From NCBI GenBank assembly GCA_003612525.1, contig RAZD01000021.1:1-64000 (forward strand): 64,000 nt of DNA. Direction: 5' to 3'. Positions 1 to 7,333 of the stretch are shown here, in pieces. The position numbers and the translations under genes are program-made. The notes beneath the pieces are model-generated. The model saw nothing but the letters and a program-made list of their open reading frames with translations. It did no database searches and had not been told where the DNA came from. Positions within the stretch are counted from its first letter, which is position 1. Each line of letters starts with the position of its first letter. Origin of the DNA: a bacterium C-53. Its GTDB lineage: Bacteria > Bacillota > Clostridia > Lachnospirales > Lachnospiraceae.

Positions 1-66
1 ATAATCGTTGATTACCTGGGCGATTAAATCCTTTGGATAATGTTTTCCAGATTTTATTTTTGACAT
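1..66 (-). CDS. Partial transposase OrfA (N-terminal 22 residues)
   Basis: Only the start of the gene is in the window. It begins at ATG (66-64) after a good GGAGGTG ribosome site at 75-81, and reads MSKIKSGKHYPKDLIAQVIN and on. The Lys/Tyr-rich opening leading into a helix fits the helix-turn-helix that opens IS3-family OrfA proteins, and the position just inside the inverted repeat agrees. The function is inferred from these two points; the diagnostic helix-turn-helix and the DDE part are outside the window. Confidence 0.5.
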   Translation of the reverse strand, partial: MSKIKSGKHYPKDLIAQVINDY

Positions 67-132
67 AAAATATGCACCTCCGAATATTATACATGATTTT
101 TTTCTCATGTCCAATATTTGGGGTGCAATTCA
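1..132 (-). mobile_element. IS3-family (IS150-like) insertion sequence end, cut by window edge
   Basis: The element reads leftward out of the window. At 108-132 the plus strand reads TGTCCAATATTTGGGG followed by TGCAATTCA, which on the minus strand gives the 'TGnnnTGCACCCCAAAnnTTGGACA' type of terminal inverted repeat seen in IS150-group elements (family knowledge). About 40 bp inside this end a short reading frame starts that looks like a first transposase ORF. The rest of the element lies outside the window, so neither the second end nor a target duplication can be checked. Confidence 0.6.
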
Positions 133-149
133 TAACAAGGTAGGCTTAT

Positions 150-253
150 TTATTTTCGCTTGTTCCTCTTATCGAGAAAGGCAAGCAACGCTATAACAAA
201 ACTACCAAAGCCAATATACCTATGAAAATCGAAATGATTTCAAAAGCTGTCAT
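150..253 (-). pseudogene. Small holin-like type I toxin, frameshifted
   Basis: On the minus strand an ATG at 253 follows a purine-rich site (GAGGGGAGGGGG, about 257-271) and encodes MTAFEIISIFIGILALVVLL, then stops at 191. In the -1 frame the same DNA continues as FGSFVIALLAFLDKRNKRK to a stop at 150-152. Joined, the halves give the layout of the putative holin-like toxin family (Hol_Tox): a short N-terminus, one membrane helix and a charged KRNKRK tail. The break suggests an inactive copy with a small deletion near 199; a programmed -1 shift is possible but nothing specific supports it. The gene sits between two 14-bp direct repeats and has its own promoter. Confidence 0.5.
157..170. repeat. 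14-bp direct repeat, copy A (3' side of toxin)
   Basis: CGCTTGTTCCTCTT, identical and in the same orientation as the copy at 326-339. Copies at both ends of a small toxin transcript are typical of par/Fst-like type I toxin-antitoxin loci, where the toxin mRNA and a convergent antisense RNA pair through them (established for Fst). Here this is inference from layout. Confidence 0.6.
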
Positions 254-325
254 TTGCGCCCCCTCCCCTCTTATGTACTCCGGCAAACCGGGCATGAAGT
301 TTAGGGAGGCTACCACCCTGCAACA

Positions 326-339
326 CGCTTGTTCCTCTT
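326..339. repeat. 14-bp direct repeat, copy B (5' end of toxin RNA)
   Basis: Identical to 157-170. It falls at the predicted start of the toxin transcript (about 337, minus strand), as the 5' repeat does in Fst-type loci. Confidence 0.6.
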
Positions 340-343
340 TGAT

Positions 344-372
344 ATTCTACTATATTCTTTCTTTTGTGACAA
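344..372 (-). promoter_or_regulatory. Promoter of the small toxin RNA
   Basis: Minus strand: -35 TTGTCA (372-367), a 17-bp spacer, -10 TAGAAT (349-344). The start would fall near 337, giving an 80-base leader before the ATG at 253. Long structured leaders are usual for type I toxin mRNAs. Confidence 0.6.
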
Positions 373-450
373 TTCCCAGATTTCCCACATGTATTATTTT
401 TCTTTTTGAATAGTCTAAAAATATTATTAATTAAATTATACTATTTTCTG

Positions 451-479
451 TTGACAATAACAGCAACAATAAGTATAAT
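451..479 (+). promoter_or_regulatory. Consensus promoter of the recombinase gene
   Basis: TTGACA at 451-456, a 17-bp spacer and TATAAT at 474-479: a perfect housekeeping sigma promoter, about 60 bp before the recombinase start. Confidence 0.75.
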
Positions 480-541
480 TTTGGTATAAATTTATTTATA
501 ATTATTTTTGAACTGTTTTGGGGAATGAGAGGGAACGGCTT

Positions 542-1252
542 ATGTGTAAAATATACGGTTATGTAAGAGTTTCTACAATCCAACAGAAAGTAGAAAGGCA
601 GATAAACAATATTATAGGATTCAATGGGGATGCAATCATTATATCCGAAAAGCAATCTGGCAAAGACATAGATAACAGGGCAGAGTTTAAAAAGCTGCTG
701 AATAAGGTAAAGCCGGGAGATACAATAATATTTGATGAAGTCAGTAGAATGTCAAGAAATGCTGATGAAGGCTTTTCTCTGTATATGGAACTTTTGAGCA
801 AGGGTATTTCCCTTGTGTTTCTGAAAGAGCGGCATATAGATACAGACGAATATAAACGCCGGACACAAAAGCATATAGAGAAAGTATCATCCAGTAATAA
901 GAAAATGGATAATCTCATAAACGGAATACTGGAACTTGTGGCAGAGTTTGAGCAGGAGAACTTGAAAGACAATATCCGGCTTGCGTTTGAACAGGCAGAG
1001 CATGAGAGACAGTTTCTTATTAAACGAGTGACAGAGGGGAAGGCTACTTCAAGTAAGAGGCAGGGCAGGCCAGAGGGAAGTTGCAATATAAAGACAGATA
1101 AAGCAGATCATATAAAGCAAACTATAAGGGATTTATCAAAGGATTTTGACGGTAAATATTCCGATGCTAAGATATTGAGGGAATATTTGCATAACACATC
1201 AAAAGGAACATACTACAAATACAAGAAAGAATTGAAAGAAGAAATAGCATAA
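542..1252 (+). CDS. Serine recombinase (resolvase family)
   Basis: 236-residue small serine recombinase, the class that resolves cointegrates or inverts DNA on transposons and plasmids. The N-terminal catalytic domain shows YGYVRVST with the nucleophile at Ser11, then a DEVSRMSRNADEG block carrying the conserved arginines (about residues 75-87), and the ELVAEFEQENL helix. A short DNA-binding tail follows, with RQGRPEGS and a helix-turn-helix-like segment (DAKILREYLHNTSKGTYYKYKK). The start at ATG 542 is chosen because GAGAGGG lies 9 bases upstream; an ATG at 518 is less well placed. It is intact, with a perfect promoter and a terminator, among decayed neighbours, so it may be the last active gene of the element. 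Confidence 0.9.
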   Translation: MCKIYGYVRVSTIQQKVERQINNIIGFNGDAIIISEKQSGKDIDNRAEFKKLLNKVKPGDTIIFDEVSRMSRNADEGFSLYMELLSKGISLVFLKERHIDTDEYKRRTQKHIEKVSSSNKKMDNLINGILELVAEFEQENLKDNIRLAFEQAEHERQFLIKRVTEGKATSSKRQGRPEGSCNIKTDKADHIKQTIRDLSKDFDGKYSDAKILREYLHNTSKGTYYKYKKELKEEIA

Positions 1253-1271
1253 TAACACATAAACCTATTGA

Positions 1272-1303
1272 GGGTATCGGCTACATAGATACCCTTTTGT
1301 TTT
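1272..1303 (+). terminator. Terminator after recombinase
   Basis: GGGTATC / GATACCC stem (1272-1278 with 1288-1294) followed by TTTTGTTTT. Confidence 0.8.
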
Positions 1304-1459
1304 GCATAAAATATCATGCGGTGGGGGTTTATAGGGAAACGCCGCATAGGGGTAGTTAGTGCCTTTTTCTGCCGGACATTTTCAAAAAGGCTTAGTCCTA
1401 CTGCCATTCTGAAATATTTTTGAAATATGCAAAAAGGCGGTTTTGTGATAAAATAAAAG

Positions 1460-1494
1460 AGAAGTCGTTGCTTTTACGGGCTGACTTCTTTTTA
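1460..1494 (+). terminator. Leader terminator/attenuator before the sigma factor gene
   Basis: AGAAGTC / GACTTCT stem (1460-1466 with 1483-1489) followed by TTTTTAT. It stands between a possible upstream promoter and the sigma gene with no gene ending just before it, so it probably attenuates the sigma transcript. The rest of 1304-1540 shows no gene. Confidence 0.6.
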
Positions 1495-1540
1495 TATCCT
1501 GCATCTACTCAAATTATAGCAAAGGGGTAGGTGCATTGCA

Positions 1541-2278
1541 ATGACGAATGAGCAAATTGTTTCTGAAATTAGAAACGGTTATTCTGTAACGGATTATATG
1601 CAATTACTGTATGAAAGCAATCTGCCATTGATTAAGAAATTCATAAAGCCATATACCGCCTATGAGCCTATGGAGGACTTATTGCAGGAATCCTATTTTG
1701 GATTGTGGGAAGCGGTACAGCATTATGAAACGTCTGCAAATGTGCGGTTTATGGCTTATGCGGAATACTGGATAAGGCAGTCAGTACAGCGGTATCTTGA
1801 AAAATGTGGCTCTACGGTGCGAATACCGAGCCACACAAGGCAGAAAATAGCACGTTACAAGAAAACCGTACAGGAGTTGGAGCAGGAATCAGGCAGAATG
1901 CCGACAGACAATGAAATAGCTGATAAAATGCGTGTACCTGTAGGACTGCTGCCGGAATTGAAAATACAGATGCAAGGGGTAGCCAGTTTAGATACCCCTT
2001 TAGCAGACGATAACAGTTTGACACTTTCCGATACCATACAAGTCGATTTTAGCCTAGAAGATGAAACAATAGATAAAATGTATGCCGAACACTCTAAAAG
2101 CCAATTATGGAGCATTGTTGAGCGTTTTACAAGCAATAGAGAGAATAGCATAATAAAAGAGATATTCATAAATAATCGGACAATGGCGGCAGTAGCCAGA
2201 GAGCGGGGCATAACCATAGAGCGAGTAAGACAGACAAAGGAAAAAGGACTGCGGCGGTTACGGACAGGCAAGGCGTGA
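1541..2278 (+). CDS. RNA polymerase sigma factor, sigma-70 family, mobile-element type
   Basis: 245 residues with the order of a group 3/4-like sigma-70 factor. Region 2 lies at about residues 25-90, including MEDLLQESYFGLWEAVQHYE and the -10 recognition helix FMAYAEYWIRQSVQRYLE. Region 3 contains TVRIPSHTRQKIARYKK and a DNEIADKMRVPVGLLPEL helix-turn-helix. Region 4 ends with MAAVARERGITIERVRQTKEKGLRRLR. Region 1 is absent. Such genes are common on Firmicutes integrative elements, where they are thought to direct element genes; that is inference. ATG 1541 is preceded by a weak AGGGGTAGG site. It appears intact although the following genes are broken. Confidence 0.85.
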   Translation: MTNEQIVSEIRNGYSVTDYMQLLYESNLPLIKKFIKPYTAYEPMEDLLQESYFGLWEAVQHYETSANVRFMAYAEYWIRQSVQRYLEKCGSTVRIPSHTRQKIARYKKTVQELEQESGRMPTDNEIADKMRVPVGLLPELKIQMQGVASLDTPLADDNSLTLSDTIQVDFSLEDETIDKMYAEHSKSQLWSIVERFTSNRENSIIKEIFINNRTMAAVARERGITIERVRQTKEKGLRRLRTGKA

Positions 2279-2291
2279 GTTATTAAAAAAT

Positions 2292-2417
2292 TTGATATTG
2301 TGGAAGCCGGAGCATACAGAGGCGGAAACAGAAGAACAAAGAAATTTTTATGAAATGGTTGGTGATTTTCTCCTGCAAAAGAAACAGAGACAGGTAATCG
2401 AAAGGGATCTCTTTTAG
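2292..2417 (+). CDS. Small acidic protein upstream of zeta toxin, possible antitoxin remnant
   Basis: Open frame reading LILWKPEHTEAETEEQRNFY and ending KKQRQVIERDLF. Its stop overlaps the GTG start of the zeta-toxin remnant (TAGTG), the coupling expected for a toxin-antitoxin pair. No ATG exists in this frame; the only starts are TTG at 2292 or 2298, without a good ribosome site, so the start may have been lost. The frame begins right after the sigma gene stop. A role as antitoxin is inferred only from position. Confidence 0.35.
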   Translation: MILWKPEHTEAETEEQRNFYEMVGDFLLQKKQRQVIERDLF

Positions 2418-2784
2418 TGAAAAAATATATTTTAATAGCAGGAGTCAATGGGGCAGATAGATCAACTTTATATCAGTCAATACAAAGTCTGCATGATATG
2501 CCGAGAGTGAATACGGATGAAATATTGAGAGAAATTGGCGATTGGAGAAATATGATTGACGTTATGACTGCGGGAAAAATGGCGGTAAAGAAAATTGCCA
2601 GGTATTTTGATGAGGGTATCACATTTAATCAGGAAACTACATTATGAGGGAAAGCGATCTGGCAGCATTTTACGATAACACATTGGAATTTCGCAGGTTT
2701 GCAATATATAAGAATGGAAATCCGGTCAGGATTTCGCATAATGTGCCGAATTGGTATGATAAATTTGCGGCAGATATGGAGTAA
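2417..2784 (+). pseudogene. Zeta-toxin family kinase, internally deleted
   Basis: Zeta toxins phosphorylate UDP-N-acetylglucosamine. The first part (2417-2647) reads KKYILIAGVNGADRSTLYQS, then MPRVNTDEI, GDWRN and FNQETTL and stops. After a frameshift, 2653-2784 continues with SDLAAFYDNTLEFRRFAIYK and SHNVPNWYD, which is the usual C-terminus. About 80 residues between these blocks are missing compared with the family. In addition the P-loop is altered: GxNGAGKST has become GVNGADRST, losing the glycine and the ATP-binding lysine. The gene is therefore doubly dead. GTG start overlaps the preceding small ORF. Confidence 0.75.
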
Positions 2785-2854
2785 AAATTATGGTGTGCTT
2801 ATCATGACAAGGATATATTGTCGAAAACAGATAAGAAATGAGGAGGAATATGCA

Positions 2855-3089
2855 ATGCCGGAAATATCACTGTTTTATGGAATTAGAGTAACGATGTATT
2901 ACGATGACCGTAATCGAAAAAGAAGTATTTCGTCCGTTGAAAGATATTCATGTTTTTTTAGATACCTGTACAGTGCTAAACAATACTCTTGCATGGGATA
3001 TTAATAGAAACAGGGACAACACAACGTGTTTGGATATTGATCCGGATGTGTTATATGAATTGCCTGTGGTAGAAGAAAAGATAGTATAA
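2855..3089 (+). pseudogene. Fused remnants of a DUF4160-DUF2442 pair
   Basis: After a strong AGGAGGA site, ATG 2855 opens MPEISLFYGIRVTMYYDDRN, the start of DUF4160 proteins. That frame then loses similarity, and in another frame 2904-3089 carries FLDTCTVLNNTLAWDINRNR, then CLDIDPDVLYELP, the end of DUF2442 proteins. DUF4160 and DUF2442 genes normally sit next to each other and are thought to form a toxin-antitoxin type module. One deletion of roughly the last three quarters of the first gene and the start of the second would produce what is seen. Confidence 0.6.
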
Positions 3090-3231
3090 TATAAATAATG
3101 CAGCAGTGTGGGATTGTATCAGAAACCATCGGTAACCAATAAACCTGGCGTGCCCGGAAGTGTATTACAAAACGACAGGTTATGATAATAAGCAAGACAT
3201 AATTACAAGACAATTAAAGAGATTAGTAAAG

Positions 3232-3265
3232 CCATTGAAAATTCAGTATTTTCAATGGTTTTTTT
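3232..3265 (+). terminator. Terminator after the decayed element genes
   Basis: CCATTGAAAAT / ATTTTCAATGG perfect 11-bp stem with a 5-base loop and TTTTTTT. Between 3090 and 3231 no gene is visible. Confidence 0.85.
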
Positions 3266-3397
3266 ATGCTTGCGTTTGTTGAAATTGTGGTAAAAAGTGT
3301 TGAATTTTGGAGCGTAGCACACAGACAAGGGCATAAAAATCTTATGTCTTGTGGAAGTCTTTTGTATAATGCGGTTATCAGAAAAAGCGGTATTTTC

Positions 3398-3541
3398 ATG
3401 GATAGAACAGCGTATAAGAACCAGTACATCAAAGAGCGTTACAACAGGATAAATTTTGTTATTCCCAAAGGTAAAAAGAACTGTGTAAATGATGTGCTCC
3501 TTGATTATCTGTCCGTATTCGTCACCTTTGAAAGTGAATGA
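3398..3541 (+). pseudogene. Truncated small mobile-element protein
   Basis: ATG 3398 opens MDRTAYKNQYIKERYNRINF followed by VIPKGKK, an N-terminus I associate with a small ribbon-helix-helix-like protein common on Firmicutes mobile elements (from memory of the family). In those proteins an alpha-helical second half follows PKGKK; here it is replaced by a short unrelated tail ending FESE. No ribosome site is evident. Likely a fragment. Confidence 0.4.
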
Positions 3542-3569
3542 TCTGCTATTAAAATTCAAAAAAATACCT

Positions 3570-3600
3570 TTGACTTTACCCTTACGGCAATGTGTATACT
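3570..3600 (+). promoter_or_regulatory. MerR-type promoter with 19-bp spacer
   Basis: TTGACT at 3570-3575 and TATACT at 3595-3600 are separated by 19 bp, the over-long spacing that MerR-family activators correct by twisting the DNA. It lies 28 bp before the merR gene, so the regulator very likely controls its own operon. Confidence 0.8.
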
Positions 3601-3628
3601 TTAAGAAAGAAAAGGGAGGCGATTATCA

Positions 3629-4450
3629 GTGCTGTCGATTGGCGAGTTTTCAAAAATATGCAAAGTGTCTACCAAAACTCTCAGATACTACGCTGAAATA
3701 GGGCTTATTCTGCCGGGTGAAATCAACCCGGAAAACGGATATAGGTACTATTCTATTGCACAGTTGGAAACTATGCTGCTTATTATCCGTCTGAAATCCT
3801 ACAATTTCACATTGGAGGAAATAAAGCAGGTTATAGAATCAGGAGAATTGAACGAAGAAAAATTGTATGTTGCCCTAACCTGCAAAAGGAAAGATATGAA
3901 AAAGCAATTACATGAGCAGGAAAAGAGCCTGTACCAACTTGAATGTGATATATCGAATTTAAAAAGCGGGAAACCCTTTCTGTCATATTTAGATGATATT
4001 GATGTGGAGCTTGTGGAAGTTCCAATGATGTGCCTGCTTTCTGTCCGCAAAATGGTTCAGGCGGATAATTTTGCGGATGAATATAGTGTCTGTTTTGGAG
4101 AGTTGCTTGGCAGGGTGAGAAAAGAAAATTTAACCATAGACAAGCTCCCTATGGTCTTATTCCACAGCAACGAATTCAGCCCGTTTGGTTTAGATACGGA
4201 ATTTGCTGTCCCTGTCAGGGAATATGTAACCGGAACAAGAGATTTTAAGGCAGGGCTATGTCTGAAAACCGTCATAAAGGGAAGCTATTCAATTTTATCT
4301 TCCGTATATGCAAAGCAGACAAAATGGGCAGAGCAGAAAGGGTATGGATGTACTGGCGCATTGTTTGAGGTATATGTAACAGACCCCTCTCAAGTTACGG
4401 GGGAAGATGAATTGATTACAGAAGTCTATTATCCAGTTAGAAAGATATGA
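3629..4450 (+). CDS. MerR-family transcriptional regulator with GyrI-like effector domain
   Basis: 273 residues. The N-terminal winged helix reads LSIGEFSKICKVSTKTLRYY and NGYRYYSIAQLETM, followed by the dimer helix (about residues 75-115). From about 125 on there is an effector-binding (GyrI/BmrR-like) domain with VELVEVPMMCLLSVRKM and a C-terminal beta-rich part. Such regulators sense bulky hydrophobic or cationic compounds. GTG start, with AAGGGAGG 9 bases upstream. It overlaps the next gene by 4 bases and is driven by a 19-bp-spacer promoter, so the regulator, the serine hydrolase and perhaps the DUF4303 gene form one autoregulated operon. Confidence 0.9.
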   Translation: MLSIGEFSKICKVSTKTLRYYAEIGLILPGEINPENGYRYYSIAQLETMLLIIRLKSYNFTLEEIKQVIESGELNEEKLYVALTCKRKDMKKQLHEQEKSLYQLECDISNLKSGKPFLSYLDDIDVELVEVPMMCLLSVRKMVQADNFADEYSVCFGELLGRVRKENLTIDKLPMVLFHSNEFSPFGLDTEFAVPVREYVTGTRDFKAGLCLKTVIKGSYSILSSVYAKQTKWAEQKGYGCTGALFEVYVTDPSQVTGEDELITEVYYPVRKI

Positions 4451-5448
4451 AACGGGGGCTGAGCAATAGCATGGGACAGGAACCAAAAACGTCTTTGGAA
4501 AACAAAGTAAAAAAGGATAATGGAAATATAGCAGGAATAGTCGTGCCTAAAGATGAGGATGTTGTTTACAAAAAATATTTTAATGAGTGTTTGGAAAATG
4601 AACCTATTCATATCTTTTCGGTGACAAAAAGTGTCGTTTCCATGTTATTTGGAATTGCATCAGATAAAGGCTGCATTAAAAATCTTGATGAAAAGGTGAT
4701 TGATTTCTTCCCGGATTATCAAATCAGGAAAAGGGAAAAAACAATACAGCATATTACAATCCGGAATCTGCTTACAATGACTGCCCCTTATAAGCATAAA
4801 TTTAACCCGTATCCAAAATATTTTTCCAGTGAGGATTGGGTAATATCCTCGCTTGATTTTTTGGGAGGAAAGGGGAAAATTGGAACTTTCAGATATGCGC
4901 CCATAATCGGAGCTGATATTTTGTCTGGCATACTTATCAATGCTACAGGAAAATCCGTTTTAGAATTTGCGCAGGACAATCTTTTTTCTCCGTTGGAGAT
5001 TTCTGTTGATAAAAATATATATTTTCAAAGCAAAGAAGAACAGGTCGATTTTTATAAATCCAAAGGTGTAAATGACTGGGTTGTTGACTCAAACGGAACG
5101 AATACGGCGGGCTGGGGACTCTCTCTTACTACTATGGATATGGCGAAATTAGGGCAGTTATGTTTGAATGAGGGATACTGGAACGGCAGACAGATTATTT
5201 CCGGGAAATGGATTGCCGAGAGTACGCAGGTACAAAGTGTCTGGAAAGCACGCCATCTAAAGTACGGGTATTTATGGTGGATTATAGATGAAACAGAACA
5301 TTCTTTTGCAGCCTTAGGTGACGGAGGGAATGCGATATATGTTAATCCGAAAGACAGAATTGTGGTTGCTGTATCTTCTTTATTTGTTCCAAGAGTTAAA
5401 GACAGGATAGATTTTATAAAAAGAGAAGTTGAGCCTCTGTTTAAGTAA
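4447..5448 (+). CDS. Serine hydrolase of the beta-lactamase/penicillin-binding family
   Basis: 333 residues with the class C beta-lactamase/esterase fold signature: the SxxK motif is SVTK at residues 58-61, and the family Tyr is in FRYAP (Tyr150). GWGLSLTTMDMAKLGQL is the usual block after the active site, and GDGGNAIYV near the C-terminus replaces the KTG motif, as in many esterases of this family. There is no signal peptide, so it acts in the cytoplasm. The start overlaps the merR stop (ATGA). It may degrade or modify the compound sensed by the regulator; this is inference, and its substrate cannot be told. Confidence 0.85.
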   Translation: MKRGLSNSMGQEPKTSLENKVKKDNGNIAGIVVPKDEDVVYKKYFNECLENEPIHIFSVTKSVVSMLFGIASDKGCIKNLDEKVIDFFPDYQIRKREKTIQHITIRNLLTMTAPYKHKFNPYPKYFSSEDWVISSLDFLGGKGKIGTFRYAPIIGADILSGILINATGKSVLEFAQDNLFSPLEISVDKNIYFQSKEEQVDFYKSKGVNDWVVDSNGTNTAGWGLSLTTMDMAKLGQLCLNEGYWNGRQIISGKWIAESTQVQSVWKARHLKYGYLWWIIDETEHSFAALGDGGNAIYVNPKDRIVVAVSSLFVPRVKDRIDFIKREVEPLFK

Positions 5449-5543
5449 AACGAACTTATAAATATGGATTGTAAGCAACAGGCAAATATTTTATAATTGA
5501 GTATATAAATCGGGAACTATGGAGCAGAAAGGTTGGAGTGGAT

Positions 5544-6089
5544 ATGTGTACTGAAAAAGATAACGAGGAACTTATTGAGGCCCTTGTAAAAGCTGCCAGA
5601 GCAGCGTTTTTGTCATTAAAAGAAACAACCAAAGAACATTTTTATTTCTATGTGTTTATATTCGATGAGGGCTTGCATCCATATATTTCAGCATGGTCTT
5701 ACGAAGCATTAGAAAAATCAATTATAGAACAGCAAATACCTGATGAAGAGAAAAGCTGGTGGAAATGGGACAGCGCAGATTCTCCCTATGCTGATTATGG
5801 ATATGACGAGTTTTTCGGTGAAGTAAATGAATTGTTGGACAAAAGAGCAGATGGATTATCGGATGATGAACTTTATGGGATTGAGTGGGGTGTACGGATT
5901 GATTCCATGGAAGAAGCGATGAAAAGGCTTGATGGTTCGGGTCTTTTTGGAACTGGAAAAGAACGTGAGCGCGTAGTTATTAATGTAGAACAGGCGCCAC
6001 CTGACGGAGATGGCTCAGAGTATAGCAGGGCCTTACGATTGAATCCATATTCAGCCTTGCTGTCTGAATATTTGGAAACATGTGAGTAA
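5544..6089 (+). CDS. DUF4303-like protein
   Basis: About 181 residues, acidic, no membrane segment. The pattern of an N-terminal helix (ELIEALVKAARAAFLSLKE), then FYFYVFIFDEGLHPYISAWS, and a middle WWKWDSADSPY matches the DUF4303 family as I remember it; these often sit near SMI1/Knr4-like immunity proteins. ATG 5544 is preferred over GTG 5538, both near GGAG. It lies 95 bp after the serine hydrolase and may be read from the same promoter. Confidence 0.6.
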   Translation: MCTEKDNEELIEALVKAARAAFLSLKETTKEHFYFYVFIFDEGLHPYISAWSYEALEKSIIEQQIPDEEKSWWKWDSADSPYADYGYDEFFGEVNELLDKRADGLSDDELYGIEWGVRIDSMEEAMKRLDGSGLFGTGKERERVVINVEQAPPDGDGSEYSRALRLNPYSALLSEYLETCE

Positions 6090-6227
6090 ATAGAGAGAAG
6101 TTCATTTGTGATAAAAAAGTTTATTGGAAGAATGAGGGCGGTATTCGTGTGAAAATGGGAGAGGTATACAAAATTACGTTGTTGGAACAGGCAATGGCAG
6201 ATGCCATAAAACCGTTTTATATTTCTA

Positions 6228-6256
6228 TTGACATGAACAGGCAGCAAATCTATAAT
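6228..6256 (+). promoter_or_regulatory. ribU: Consensus promoter of the first FMN riboswitch transcript
   Basis: TTGACA 6228-6233, 17-bp spacer, TATAAT 6251-6256, all consensus. It places the transcript start just before the riboswitch at 6284. Confidence 0.85.
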
Positions 6257-6283
6257 GAAGAATGACAACTGAATAGAATAAAT

Positions 6284-6392
6284 GTCTTCAGGGCAGGGTG
6301 AAATTCCCGATCGGCGGTTATAGTCCGCGGGCGCAGAAGCGCGGGGTTTGGTGAAATTCCAAAACCGACGGTATAGTCCGGATTAAAGAAGG
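6284..6392 (+). promoter_or_regulatory. FMN riboswitch (RFN element) 1
   Basis: Conserved RFN core: TCTTCAGGGCAGGGTGAAAT at the 5' side, ATCGGCGGTTATAGTCCGCG, GGTTTGGTGAAATTCC, AACCGACGGTATAGTCCGGA and the closing GATTAAAGAAG that pairs with the 5' TCTTC. Binding of FMN is expected to switch off ribU. The segment GGTGTATTGA (6391-6400) is complementary to TCAATACACC (6467-6476) and may be the alternative pairing that spans the region before the terminator. Confidence 0.95.
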
Positions 6393-6480
6393 TGTATTGA
6401 GATTGTCAGATTAAATCTGGCTATGATTCTTACACTCTTTTTTGTCAAATTGTTCTGTTGACATTTTCAATACACCTTAA

Positions 6481-6526
6481 AATTAACACCTGAAAGGCAT
6501 TCGATACTTTCAGGTGTTAATTTTAT
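6481..6526 (+). terminator. Riboswitch expression-platform terminator
   Basis: AATTAACACCTGAAAG / CTTTCAGGTGTTAATT, a perfect 16-bp stem, followed by TTTTATT, placed directly before the ribU ribosome site (AAGGAGG, 6531-6537). It fits transcriptional control by the riboswitch. Confidence 0.85.
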
Positions 6527-6543
6527 TATAAGGAGGTATTCGA

Positions 6544-7113
6544 ATGAATATCAGTAAAACAAAGAAACTTGTAACAACAGGTATGCTGTGCGCACTTGCT
6601 TATGTGGCAGTGGCCGTCGGACGCATTCCACTCGTACTTTTTCTGAAGTACGACCCAAAGGATGTTATCATTGCAATCAGCGGATTGATTTTCGGTCCGC
6701 TCACACCACTTTCTATCGCATTGATTGTTTCCCTAGCCGAGATGTTTACCATCAGCGAAAACGGTGTTCTGGGTTTCCTGATGAATGTCATTTCAAGCTG
6801 TTCTTTTGCCTGTACTGCTGCATATATTTACAAGAAAAAGCGCAAATTATCAGGCGCAATTCTTGGTCTGTTCTGCGGGTGGGGATGTATGGTTTCAGTA
6901 ATGCTGCTTTGGAATTACTTAATCACACCCATTTATATGGGCTATCCAAGAGAGGAGGTCATAAAATTACTGATTCCGGCTTTTCTGCCTTTTAACTTAA
7001 TTAAAGGCGGCTTAAATGCAGCTTTTACCATGATATTATATAAACCTGTTGTTACAGTTTTGCGGTGCTCTCATTTAATAGAAGCGAATCCAAACAAAGC
7101 AAAAAGCATTTGA
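6544..7113 (+). CDS. ribU: Riboflavin ECF transporter S component (RibU), copy 1
   Basis: 189-residue membrane protein with about six hydrophobic segments. It captures riboflavin at the membrane and works with a shared ECF module (EcfAA'T) encoded elsewhere. The N-terminus ISKTKKLVTTGMLCALAYVA carries the ATxxAL-type start of S components, and KYDPKDVIIAISGLIFGP corresponds to the substrate-loop region of RibU. The assignment as riboflavin carrier rests mainly on the FMN riboswitch upstream. It is divergent from the second RibU at 58317, suggesting a separate origin rather than a recent duplication. Good AAGGAGG site 6 bases upstream of ATG. Confidence 0.85.
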   Translation: MNISKTKKLVTTGMLCALAYVAVAVGRIPLVLFLKYDPKDVIIAISGLIFGPLTPLSIALIVSLAEMFTISENGVLGFLMNVISSCSFACTAAYIYKKKRKLSGAILGLFCGWGCMVSVMLLWNYLITPIYMGYPREEVIKLLIPAFLPFNLIKGGLNAAFTMILYKPVVTVLRCSHLIEANPNKAKSI

Positions 7114-7246
7114 AATGGTTGAGCTTTTAAAGACGCGATAGCTTATAAAAATTTCAACGAAATAACGGGAATGTAAATCTCAGGAATTGTCATAACAAAG
7201 CGGGCGTGATTTTTTGAAAAGACGGTTCACACTGTCTGTCATTCGG

Positions 7247-7294
7247 TAAAAAAATAGCGGTAAATCTGTGTGATAGGTTTACCGCTATTTTGTT
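7247..7294. terminator. Bidirectional terminator between ribU and the facing small gene
   Basis: AATAGCGGTAAA / TTTACCGCTATT stem (7253-7264 with 7278-7289) with a T-run on each side (TTTTGTTT on plus, seven Ts on minus), suited to two converging genes. Confidence 0.85.
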
Positions 7295-7333
7295 TCTGAT
7301 TGTTATTTTAGTTTTAAATTAGACAAATGAAAG

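Noticed and set aside
222-413. Plus-strand frame of 63 codons
   Set aside because: It lies antisense to the small toxin locus, has no ribosome site, and its composition is explained by the repeats and promoter of the minus-strand toxin.
6149-6265. Short frame MKMGEVYKITLLEQAMADAI and on, 38 codons
   Set aside because: It contains the perfect promoter of the FMN riboswitch transcript and has a weak GTG start; probably a gene fragment or chance frame.
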